Positions 1 through 4,814 of a DNA stretch of 7,598 bases are shown one piece after another. Origin of the DNA: Propionibacteriaceae bacterium (GTDB lineage Bacteria > Actinomycetota > Actinomycetes > Propionibacteriales > Propionibacteriaceae); NCBI GenBank assembly GCA_009787035.1, contig WRGV01000073.1, positions 1 through 7,598 of the forward strand. The letters are read 5' to 3'. The translations under genes were made by a program, and so were the position numbers. Under the pieces are notes generated by a model. It saw nothing but the letters and a program-made list of their open reading frames with translations. It searched no databases and had not been told where the DNA came from. Numbering within the stretch: the first letter of the stretch is position 1; each line of letters starts with the position of its first letter.

Positions 1-238
1 GGGCGGGCCGCCGGTGCGGCTGAAGATCCCGGCGGGCACGCCCAACGGACGCACGTTCCGCGTGCGCGGCAAGGGCGTGAGCCGTCCGAACGGCGAGCGC
101 GGCGACCTGCTGGTCACCGTGGCGGTGGCGGTGCCGAAGACGCTGGGTAAGGACGCGCAGGACGCGCTGGCCCGGTTCGCCGAGGCGGCGCGCCAGCCCG
201 ATCCGCGCGCCGATCTGCTGGCCAAGGCGAGGACATAG
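1..238 (+). CDS. dnaJ: Chaperone protein DnaJ, C-terminal end (partial)
   Basis: Only the last 78 or so codons are present; the frame is open to the left edge (first full codon at base 2) and ends at TAG 236-238. The visible protein matches the second C-terminal beta domain of DnaJ/Hsp40: a VRLKIPAGTPNGRTFRVRGKG-like stretch, then the acidic RPNGERGDLLVTVAVAVP strand pair, and a helical tail that in the family leads to the dimerisation end. DnaJ delivers unfolded clients to DnaK and stimulates its ATPase. The J domain and zinc-finger region lie outside the window, so type I or II cannot be decided. The stop codon lies inside the ribosome binding site of the next gene (hspR starts 10 nt later), which is the usual dnaK-grpE-dnaJ-hspR order of actinobacteria. 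Identity rests on the beta-domain motifs plus this neighbour and is quite secure. Confidence 0.9.
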   Translation, partial: GGPPVRLKIPAGTPNGRTFRVRGKGVSRPNGERGDLLVTVAVAVPKTLGKDAQDALARFAEAARQPDPRADLLAKART

Positions 239-248
239 GAGGGCAGCC

Positions 249-740
249 ATGGCGGCTCGAAAGACGACGACCAAGACGGCGAAGGCCCACGATGACGCGG
301 AGCAGCCGTACACCGGATCGACCTTGCCACAAGCCATTTCACCGGATGCGCCGATCTTCACGGTCTCGGTGGCGGCCCGGCTGGCAGGCATGCATCCGCA
401 GACGCTGCGCACGTACGACCGCCTGGAGCTGGTCGTCCCGCGCCGCGCGAAGGGGTCGGGGCGGCGCTATAGCCCGCGCGACATCGCCAAGCTGCGGCTG
501 ATCCAGCACCTGAGCCAGGACGAGGGCGTCAATCTCAACGGCATCAAGCGCATCATCGAGCTGGGCGACCAGCTCGACCAGGCCGTCCACCGTGCCGAGC
601 AGCTGGCCGAGCTGGTGCAGCTGCTGACCGCGGGCCTCGACGGGGAGCAGCCGGGCCGCGTCTTCACCGCAGGCGCCGAGGGCGACGTGTGGGAGGGCCG
701 CCGTCGCCATCAGGCGCTGGCCCTGCCTCCGGGGGACTGA
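249..740 (+). CDS. hspR: Heat-shock repressor HspR (MerR family)
   Basis: A 163-residue MerR-type regulator. After a Lys/Thr-rich disordered N-terminus of about 35 residues comes the winged helix-turn-helix (about residues 37-105): FTVSVAARLAGMHPQTLRTY, a basic wing ending in GRRYSPRDIAKL, and the GVNLNGIKRIIEL helix. These are the diagnostic strings of HspR, the repressor of the dnaK operon that binds HAIR operators with DnaK as corepressor in Streptomyces and Mycobacterium. A short coiled-coil follows (QLDQAVHRAEQLAELVQLL) and then a C-terminal tail containing VFTAGAEGDVW, similar to the tails of known HspR proteins. The ATG at 249 has AGGAGG at 237-242 with 6 nt spacing, overlapping the dnaJ stop, so translation is probably coupled. 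No HAIR element (CTTGAGT-N7-ACTCAAG) is seen in the window; the operon promoter should lie upstream of dnaK. Confidence 0.93.
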   Translation: MAARKTTTKTAKAHDDAEQPYTGSTLPQAISPDAPIFTVSVAARLAGMHPQTLRTYDRLELVVPRRAKGSGRRYSPRDIAKLRLIQHLSQDEGVNLNGIKRIIELGDQLDQAVHRAEQLAELVQLLTAGLDGEQPGRVFTAGAEGDVWEGRRRHQALALPPGD

Positions 741-799
741 CTTCGCCGGAAACTGTCGGCGGCGCCGATGGCGGGGACAATCGGCACTCGAAACGCTCG

Positions 800-824
800 A
801 AAACGACGGTTTGTGGCCGTTTTT
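800..824 (+). terminator. Probable rho-independent terminator after hspR
   Basis: Sixty nt after the hspR stop, ACGG (806-809) pairs with CCGT (817-820) around a 7-nt loop. The right arm runs into five T's (820-824), and the four A's at 800-803 can extend the stem past a 2-nt CG bulge. A competing fold pairs AAAACG (800-805) with CGTTTT (818-823). The stem is short, but a T-run is rare in this GC-rich sequence, and the position at the end of an operon is right. Because A's flank the left arm it could also work on the opposite strand. Just before it is a near-tandem repeat, CTCGAAACG/CTCGAAAACG (787-805). Confidence 0.5.
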
Positions 825-875
825 GAGGTTCCAGGGGCCTGTTTGTCCCGCGTGGCGGCCGCGAAGAGCGTCGGT

Positions 876-907
876 CTAACGCGGTCACGGGTTGCTGAGG
901 GCGTTAG
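876..907. repeat. 7-bp perfect inverted repeat upstream of the Nudix gene
   Basis: CTAACGC (876-882) and GCGTTAG (901-907) are perfect inverted copies with 18 nt between them, ending 59 nt before the Nudix ATG. The spacing and symmetry could suit a dimeric regulator or a weak RNA hairpin, but no protein can be named. A repeat this short can arise by chance. Confidence 0.3.
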
Positions 908-966
908 GCTGGCGCATGTGCGTGGTCCGGGCGCGGCCGGGCACATCAGGGAGGCGATGCGGGCGC

Positions 967-1863
967 ATGGGCAAGGGACTGGTGTCGGCAGGGGTGGTCG
1001 TGATCCGCGGCCACGGGGACAAACGCACGGTGTTGAGCGTGCATCGTCCGAAACTGCAGGATTGGTCGCTGCCCAAGGGGCACATCGAGGTCGGCGAGAC
1101 GCTGCCGCAGACGGCCGCGCGCGAGTTCACCGAAGAGACGGGCTTCCCGTTGCTGGGCCTGTCGGCGCCGCTGGGCGTGCTGGAATACCCGATCCCGGCG
1201 GGCACCAAGCAGGTGCACTGGTGGCTGGGCCGCCTGGCCGACGACGCGGTGCGCGGCGACGTGCTCGACAAGACCGAGATCGACAAGGTGCGCTGGGCGC
1301 GCGCCGCGACCATCAGCCGCCAGCTGTCGTACGTGGACGAGGTGCCCATCGTGCAGCGGGCGCTGGCGACGCCGGCGTCGGTGCCGTTCGTGATCGTGCG
1401 GCACGGCAAGGCGCTCGACCGCACGGCCTGGCGCGGCGCACACGATGCCGACCGACCCCTTGCCGACAAGGGGGAACAGCAGGCTCATGCGCTGGTGGGG
1501 TTGCTGGGTGCGTACGGGCCGACGCGCGTCGTGAGCTCCAGCAGCGAGCGCTGTCTGACCACCGTGCTGCCCTTTGCGGCATCTACTAGTCGGGTTGTGG
1601 AGGGTCTGGACGCGCTCAGCGAGGAGGGCGCGGCCGCCGATCCGGGACGCGTCCGCACGCTGATGCGCCGTCTGCGCGACCGCGCGCTGTCGACCCGCGA
1701 GGCCGTCGTCGTGTGCGGGCACCGTCCGGTGCTGGCCGACATGGCCCACGCGCTGGGCGCCGAGATCGCCGAACCGATGCACACGGCCGAGGTGCTGGTC
1801 GTCCACCTGAACGTGGCCACAGGTGCCGTCCTCGCCGTGGAGCGCCATCGTCCGTGCTTGTGA
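967..1863 (+). CDS. MutT1-like Nudix hydrolase fused to histidine phosphatase
   Basis: A 298-residue two-domain protein of the mycobacterial MutT1 architecture. The N-terminal Nudix domain (about 1-130) has a complete Nudix box at residues 38-60: G38, E44, then REFTEETGF (52-60), preceded by the HRPKLQDWSLPKGH segment typical of this group. The C-terminal histidine-phosphatase domain (about 140-298) has the phosphohistidine RHG motif at 145-147, a DRPLADKGEQQA segment at 162-173, an SERC arginine region near 193-196 and a second GH motif at 251-252. In Mycobacterium MutT1 the Nudix half sanitises 8-oxo-dGTP and also cleaves Np4/5N molecules, while the phosphatase half assists; the exact substrate here is inferred. 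ATG 967 is preferred over an in-frame TTG at 892 because the family starts right before the first beta strand (SAGVVVIRG). AGGGAGG at 948-954 lies a rather long 12 nt upstream, so the start is probable rather than certain. It stands alone between hspR and mupG. Confidence 0.88.
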   Translation: MGKGLVSAGVVVIRGHGDKRTVLSVHRPKLQDWSLPKGHIEVGETLPQTAAREFTEETGFPLLGLSAPLGVLEYPIPAGTKQVHWWLGRLADDAVRGDVLDKTEIDKVRWARAATISRQLSYVDEVPIVQRALATPASVPFVIVRHGKALDRTAWRGAHDADRPLADKGEQQAHALVGLLGAYGPTRVVSSSSERCLTTVLPFAASTSRVVEGLDALSEEGAAADPGRVRTLMRRLRDRALSTREAVVVCGHRPVLADMAHALGAEIAEPMHTAEVLVVHLNVATGAVLAVERHRPCL

Positions 1864-1951
1864 AGACCTGAATCACTGCGTCAGCGCCCCCGCCTTCTGT
1901 CGCCGTCCGGCCGCGTGCGGACGCATGGATTCTGTGATGTCGGCGACTGTG

Positions 1952-1957
1952 TAAACT
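1952..1957 (+). promoter_or_regulatory. Possible -10 element upstream of mupG
   Basis: TAAACT matches the TATAAT consensus at four positions and sits in a short AT-richer patch (GTGTAAACTCTTCGG) about 110 nt before the mupG start, which is unusual in this GC-rich sequence. The best -35 candidate, TTCTGT at 1930-1935 (16-nt spacer), is weak. If real, transcription would begin near 1964 and the stem-loop at 1992-2025 would lie in the 5' leader. Confidence 0.3.
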
Positions 1958-1991
1958 CTTCGGTTTGGGCGCGTCGTACATCATGGGCTGA

Positions 1992-2025
1992 GGGTGTGCG
2001 AAGGCTCGGATGAGCCGATGCACCC
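1992..2025 (+). promoter_or_regulatory. Two-storey stem-loop in the mupG 5' leader
   Basis: An outer helix pairs GGGTG (1992-1996) with CACCC (2021-2025), and two G-U pairs can extend it. An inner helix pairs GGCTC (2003-2007) with GAGCC (2012-2016) around a GGAT loop. A small asymmetric internal loop separates the two helices. It ends 26 nt before the ribosome binding site. There is no T-run after it, so it is not a classical terminator. It could stabilise the mRNA, attenuate transcription, or end transcripts from the Nudix gene. No known riboswitch class is recognised. Confidence 0.4.
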
Positions 2026-2051
2026 CCGTGACCCGTCACCTGCCCGTCCAC

Positions 2052-2058
2052 AAGGAGG
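2052..2058 (+). promoter_or_regulatory. Ribosome binding site of mupG
   Basis: AAGGAGG is a near-perfect Shine-Dalgarno sequence. Two adjacent ATGs follow: 2060 is only 1 nt away, 2063 is 4 nt away. The second gives the more workable spacing and is taken as the start, although both are close. Confidence 0.7.
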
Positions 2059-2062
2059 AATG

Positions 2063-3139
2063 ATGCTGTTTTCGGTGTATCCCACGCAGACCGCTCCCGA
2101 GCGCGCTGACGTTGTGGAGAATGCCGCCGCGCATGCGCAGTCGGACGGGGCGATGCTGTTCACCTCGCTGCACATCCCGGAGGCCGAGGGCCTGGCCGGG
2201 TACGGCGGCTGGATGGCGGGCGTCCACGCGCGCACGGGCCTGGAGTTCTGCGCAGACATCTCGCCGGTCACGCTGGGCAAGCTGGGCTGCGCGATCGACG
2301 AGCTGGGACGCCTGCGCCACTGGGGTGTGCGCATGCTGCGCATCGATTGCGGGTTCAGTGCGGACGAGGTGCGCGAGATCGCGGCGTCCGGCGACTACGC
2401 GATCGCGATCAACGCCAGCAGCGCCACTGCGGACTTCATCGACGCGTTCTGTGACATCGAGCTCGTCGGGTGGCACAACTACTACCCGCGGCCCGAGACC
2501 GGCATCACCGTCGAGTACTTCCGGGCGCAGAGCGCGCTGTTCGCGCAGCGCGGGCTGCCGGTGTACTCGTTCATCCCGGGCGAACGCTCGTTCCGGGCGC
2601 CGCTGCACCTGGGCATGCCGATGCTGGAGCACCAGCGCTTCCGCAACGCCTACGTCAACCTGGTCGAGGTGGCCACGCTGTGGCCGGGCTCCCAGGTCGT
2701 GTGCGCCGAGGGCACGCTGTACCCGCGCCACCAGCGCTGGATCGAGCGTTTCGAGCGCGAGCACGTGCTCACTATCCCGCTAGTAGGGGTCGATCCGAGC
2801 GTGGATTTCCTGTTCGGACGCGACTGGACGCTGCGCGCCGAGCAGACCGATGCCGCCTGGCGGTTGGACGGATCCCGGCAGGCCCGGACGCCGTCCATGG
2901 TCATCAACGCGGACGTGCGGGCGCGCGGCTCCGTCCAGATGGACCTGGAGGGCTACGGCCGCTACTGCGGCGAGATCAACCTGATGAAGCACGATCGTCC
3001 GCTGAACCATCTGCAGGCGCGCGTCGCCGACATCGCGGCGCCGTACGTCGATCTGGTCGATGCGATGGCGCCCGGGACCCCGCTGCGGTTCGTCCGCTGG
3101 GAGGCCTGTGATGCCGAAGGCGCCGGCCAGGACGACTGA
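2063..3139 (+). CDS. mupG: MupG-family 6-phospho-N-acetylmuramidase (DUF871)
   Basis: A 358-residue protein of the DUF871/MupG family. Staphylococcus aureus MupG cleaves cytoplasmic MurNAc-6-phosphate-GlcNAc during peptidoglycan recycling. The N-terminal TIM barrel (about 1-240) starts with LFSVYPTQ and carries the family signatures LFTSLHIPE (32-40), MLRIDCGFSADE (91-102), GWHNYYPRPETGI (136-148) and SFIPGERSFRAPLH (169-182), then LEHQRFRNAYVNLVE. The C-terminal cyclophilin-like domain (about 250-358) includes DLEGYGRYCGEINLM and NHLQARV. The length suits the family. No signal peptide is seen, so it should be cytoplasmic and act on a disaccharide phosphorylated during PTS import. In firmicutes mupG sits with murQ and murP; neither partner is in this window, so substrate supply must come from elsewhere. 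Family assignment is strong; the exact substrate is inferred from the S. aureus enzyme. It faces the next minus-strand gene tail to tail, 46 nt away. Confidence 0.83.
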   Translation: MLFSVYPTQTAPERADVVENAAAHAQSDGAMLFTSLHIPEAEGLAGYGGWMAGVHARTGLEFCADISPVTLGKLGCAIDELGRLRHWGVRMLRIDCGFSADEVREIAASGDYAIAINASSATADFIDAFCDIELVGWHNYYPRPETGITVEYFRAQSALFAQRGLPVYSFIPGERSFRAPLHLGMPMLEHQRFRNAYVNLVEVATLWPGSQVVCAEGTLYPRHQRWIERFEREHVLTIPLVGVDPSVDFLFGRDWTLRAEQTDAAWRLDGSRQARTPSMVINADVRARGSVQMDLEGYGRYCGEINLMKHDRPLNHLQARVADIAAPYVDLVDAMAPGTPLRFVRWEACDAEGAGQDD

Positions 3140-3185
3140 TCTCGGCGCGCGCGTTGTGGGCACGTGCGTCAGACCCGAAGCCTGG

Positions 3186-3602
3186 TCATCGGCGTGGTAT
3201 CGGTCTAGCGGCATCGGTCGTCCGGAATCTTGCGCGGATCGCGGGCACCGCGAGCGCGCCCATGACGACGACGGCGCCGATCATGATCGCTAGGCCCCCC
3301 ACCATGACCGACACGGGCAATCCGTGGATGCCGATCAGCAGCAAAGCGATATTGAAGGGCAGGAATAGGCAGTAAACCACAATCCAACTGGTCTGTAGAT
3401 GGGGGTACCGGCTCATTGCGCGCGTGTGTGGATCAACTGTTTTCATGGCCATCCACCACAAGAAGACAGTTGCTGCGATAATCATGAGCCCGCGTGGCGA
3501 GGCGCCATCCTGGGGACGCATGATAATGGTGGCGACATTGCATGCGACGATGCCAATGCCCACGAATGTGTAACACCAAGCTAGAAGCCGTGGATGTTTC
3601 AT
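3186..3602 (-). CDS. Four-helix membrane protein, candidate bacteriocin immunity protein
   Basis: A 138-residue hydrophobic protein of no recognised family. Four membrane segments can be read: about 6-28, 38-54, 73-94 and 97-122, with short polar links (MRPQDGASPR, KTVDPHTRAMSRYPHLQTS) and a basic tail ending in RPIPRR. By the positive-inside rule the C-terminus is likely cytoplasmic. ATG at 3600-3602 is chosen because GGGAG (3608-3612) lies 5 nt upstream; in-frame ATGs at 3614 and 3623 lack a clear site and would run into the inverted repeat. It lies downstream of and co-oriented with the double-glycine peptide gene, separated by 115 nt holding two hairpins. Small, basic, multi-helix membrane proteins in this position are often immunity proteins for class II bacteriocins; that role is inference from position and topology alone. 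Its GC is about 50% by hand count over 3421-3480, clearly below its neighbours, which suggests transfer together with the peptide gene. It could equally be an unrelated small membrane protein. Confidence 0.75.
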   Translation of the reverse strand: MKHPRLLAWCYTFVGIGIVACNVATIIMRPQDGASPRGLMIIAATVFLWWMAMKTVDPHTRAMSRYPHLQTSWIVVYCLFLPFNIALLLIGIHGLPVSVMVGGLAIMIGAVVVMGALAVPAIRARFRTTDAARPIPRR

Positions 3603-3619
3603 GCCAACTCCCATCGGGG

Positions 3620-3671
3620 CCATGCCGGATCCGCTTCGCGCTCTGGTCAGGGCGTCGCGGATCCGGCATGG
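3620..3671 (-). repeat. 15-bp perfect inverted repeat between peptide and membrane genes
   Basis: CCATGCCGGATCCGC (3620-3634) and GCGGATCCGGCATGG (3657-3671) are perfect inverted copies around a 22-nt loop. Within the loop, CGC (3637-3639) can pair with GCG (3652-3654). No T-run follows in either direction, so it is not a standard rho-independent terminator. On the minus-strand transcript it ends 18 nt before the membrane-protein ATG. A hairpin of this strength would protect the upstream message or reduce read-through, giving more peptide than downstream protein; that use is inferred. The symmetry itself is directly visible. Confidence 0.85.
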
Positions 3672-3684
3672 TCTCGTCGTTCCT

Positions 3685-3705
3685 GATGATCAACCAGTGA
3701 TCATC
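3685..3705 (-). repeat. 8-bp perfect inverted repeat just after the peptide stop
   Basis: GATGATCA (3685-3692) and TGATCATC (3698-3705) form a perfect stem with a 5-nt loop, 12 nt beyond the TAG of the peptide gene on the minus strand. It is followed in that strand by AGGAACGACGAG rather than T's. Together with the 15-bp repeat it makes a tandem pair of hairpins in the 115-nt intergenic gap. Confidence 0.75.
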
Positions 3706-3717
3706 TGTCGAGGACTC

Positions 3718-3963
3718 CTAGAAGTACTCGTACAGCATCCCCGCGGTGCCCGAGCCGTACTCGAGACCAGCAGCGATCAGTGCCGGCACCGAGATCTCCG
3801 GTGCCGCCACGACAGCGACCGCGCTCGCGACCCCAGCGATGGCCAGTGCGGTGTCCTGCCAGAAGTAGAACCAGTTCGTCCCGCCACTGATCGTCGTCAG
3901 GTCGTCATCGGTCAACTCCTCGCAATCAATCAGCTGGGAGTAACTCGACATAGTCAGTTCCAT
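3718..3963 (-). CDS. Double-glycine-leader peptide, putative class II bacteriocin precursor
   Basis: An 81-residue precursor with a 28-residue leader ending SGG. Counting back from the cleavage point, it has G-1, G-2, I-4, L-7, D-8 and L-12: the classic double-glycine leader of peptides cut and exported by ABC transporters with a C39 peptidase domain. The predicted core is 53 residues (TNWFYFWQDT... to ...GMLYEYF). It is aromatic at both ends, with an Ala/Val-rich helix-like middle (ALAIAGVASAVAVVAA) and a GxxxG motif (GLEYG, core 38-42) followed by GSGTAG. The core has no cysteine, so neither a lanthipeptide nor a disulfide pediocin-like peptide fits; an unmodified class II peptide is most likely. 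The GxxxG recalls two-peptide (class IIb) bacteriocins, but no partner is visible. The start at ATG 3961-3963 has GGAGAAGG 5 nt upstream; an upstream in-frame TTG overlaps that site and is rejected. No exporter is encoded nearby. No family name can be given from sequence alone; a signalling peptide is the main alternative. Confidence 0.82.
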   Translation of the reverse strand: MELTMSSYSQLIDCEELTDDDLTTISGGTNWFYFWQDTALAIAGVASAVAVVAAPEISVPALIAAGLEYGSGTAGMLYEYF

Positions 3964-3968
3964 GTTAA

Positions 3969-3976
3969 CCTTCTCC
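3969..3976 (-). promoter_or_regulatory. Ribosome binding site of the bacteriocin-like gene
   Basis: GGAGAAGG on the minus strand, 5 nt before the ATG at 3963. It fixes the start at the ATG rather than the TTG at 3978, which lies upstream of it and overlaps it by one base. Its strength supports the small gene as real. Confidence 0.7.
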
Positions 3977-4223
3977 AATCTATCAGTGCAGCCACATAGC
4001 TGCCACCAAGCTGGAGAGCCAAGGAAGGGTAGAACTCAACGTCCGCGCGGGGTAGATACGGCAACCTTGAGTGTTCTGCTCTCTTTGTCCTTCCGCATTC
4101 TGGTCTACTCCGACGAGAGAAATGCGTCAACAGTTCCTGCGGTATTTTACTGAGAGCGGACATGGTAGGCAGCTAGATGGCTCAGCGAACGCGTCTGGCA
4201 GCGCATGAGTCACATGCCGGTCT

Positions 4224-4248
4224 CGTGCGGACCCGGCGGTTCCGCACG
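4224..4248 (-). terminator. Hairpin downstream of the thermonuclease gene
   Basis: CGTGCGGA (4224-4231) pairs perfectly with TCCGCACG (4241-4248) around a 9-nt loop in which CC and GG can also pair. It begins 3 nt after the TGA of the nuclease on the minus strand. No T-run follows, so it would be a GC-rich, U-less terminator of the kind proposed for actinobacteria, or a 3'-end stabiliser. A second small repeat, GCATG/CATGC (4203-4217), follows. Confidence 0.5.
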
Positions 4249-4251
4249 CGA

Positions 4252-4809
4252 TCAGCGGCCCAGGCTCGGGCAGGTGGCCCAGGAGCCGGTGCGGGCGGCC
4301 TTGGCTGCCTTGGCGGCGGCGCTGTACTGCGCCCAGCGGGTGTTGTGCGGCTGGCCCGACGGCACCCAGGCCTCGGCCAGGCCCGCCTGGAGCTGGTGCA
4401 GCCCAACATCCGGCACCTTCGCGGTGGTCGCGTAGGCCAGCACGCGGCCGTACACGTCCATCTGATCCGACACCGGATCGGTCACGATCGTCACCGCCGT
4501 GCCCTGGGGCAGCATGGCCTGCATCGCGGCCTTCGCAGCCGCCGCCCCGCACTGTGCGGGGTTGCCGTACTCGGCCATCTCGGGTGCGTCGATGCCCAGC
4601 ACGCGCACCTTCGTCTTTGTCCCATTCGAGGCGATCATCGTGAACGTGTCGCCGTCGGCGACGCTGGAGATCGTCCCGCTGGTCTGCGTGACGGTGTGCG
4701 GACCCGTGGCGGTGGTCGCCGGGGGCGTCGGGGCGGACGGGGCGCACGCCGCGGTCAGGCATGCCACCAGGCCTGCCGCCAGACCGGCGGCGAGGCGTCG
4801 TCCGTCCAT
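4252..4809 (-). CDS. Secreted lipoprotein thermonuclease (SNase-like)
   Basis: A 185-residue staphylococcal-nuclease-type enzyme that cuts single- and double-stranded DNA and RNA with calcium in the known family. The N-terminus is a lipoprotein signal: MDGRR, a hydrophobic stretch, then two possible lipoboxes, LVAC (C17) and TAAC (C22), so the protein is likely tethered outside the membrane. A Pro/Thr-rich linker (23-45) leads to the fold. All catalytic residues of S. aureus nuclease can be placed: D54 in DGDT (D21), R69 in KVRVLGIDAPE (R35), D74 (D40), E77 (E43) and R122 in YGRVLAY (R87). C87 and C180 might form a disulfide. The ATG at 4809 lies 5 nt after the DoxX stop and lacks a good Shine-Dalgarno, so it is probably translated by coupling. 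Possible roles are nutrient scavenging or degradation of extracellular DNA; these are inferred. Confidence 0.9.
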   Translation of the reverse strand: MDGRRLAAGLAAGLVACLTAACAPSAPTPPATTATGPHTVTQTSGTISSVADGDTFTMIASNGTKTKVRVLGIDAPEMAEYGNPAQCGAAAAKAAMQAMLPQGTAVTIVTDPVSDQMDVYGRVLAYATTAKVPDVGLHQLQAGLAEAWVPSGQPHNTRWAQYSAAAKAAKAARTGSWATCPSLGR

Positions 4810-4814
4810 ATCGT

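Larger units (their letters stand above)
3964..4251 (-). other. Non-coding leader/promoter region of the peptide operon
   Basis: These 288 nt between the peptide gene and the thermonuclease hold no convincing gene. GC is about 52% over 4081-4140 by hand count. A possible minus-strand promoter is TTGACG (4125-4130) with TAGACC (4102-4107) 17 nt on; the -10 half is poor. An imperfect inverted repeat, AGAACTCAA (4031-4039) against TTGAG-TG-TTCT (4067-4077), lies between that promoter and the gene and could be an operator or leader hairpin. A 69-codon minus-strand frame (3954-4163) overlaps the peptide start but lacks a ribosome binding site and uses AGA, AGG and ATA codons freely, so I do not call it a gene. 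Confidence 0.35.

Noticed and set aside
3144..3167. GC-rich hairpin (CGCGCG with CGTGCG) in the convergent gap after mupG
   Set aside because: Needs a G-U pair, has no T-run and is hard to tell from chance in sequence this GC-rich; not listed as a terminator.
3433..3693. 86-codon minus-strand frame starting inside the hairpin region
   Set aside because: It overlaps the four-helix protein in another frame, has Arg/His-rich shadow-like composition, and its potential starts lie within the inverted repeats.
4066..4072. CTTGAGT, a half-site of the HspR HAIR operator
   Set aside because: The second half (ACTCAAG) at 7-nt spacing is missing; the nearby ACTCAA lies on the wrong side and too far away.
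3954..4163. 69-codon minus-strand frame overlapping the start of the bacteriocin-like gene, with an internal LQLGG that could pass for a second double-glycine leader
   Set aside because: No ribosome binding site at its ATG, many rare codons (AGA, AGG, ATA), and the residues before GG (Q at -4, no leader-like spacing of acidic and hydrophobic positions) do not fit an export leader. It most likely reflects low stop density in a leader region.
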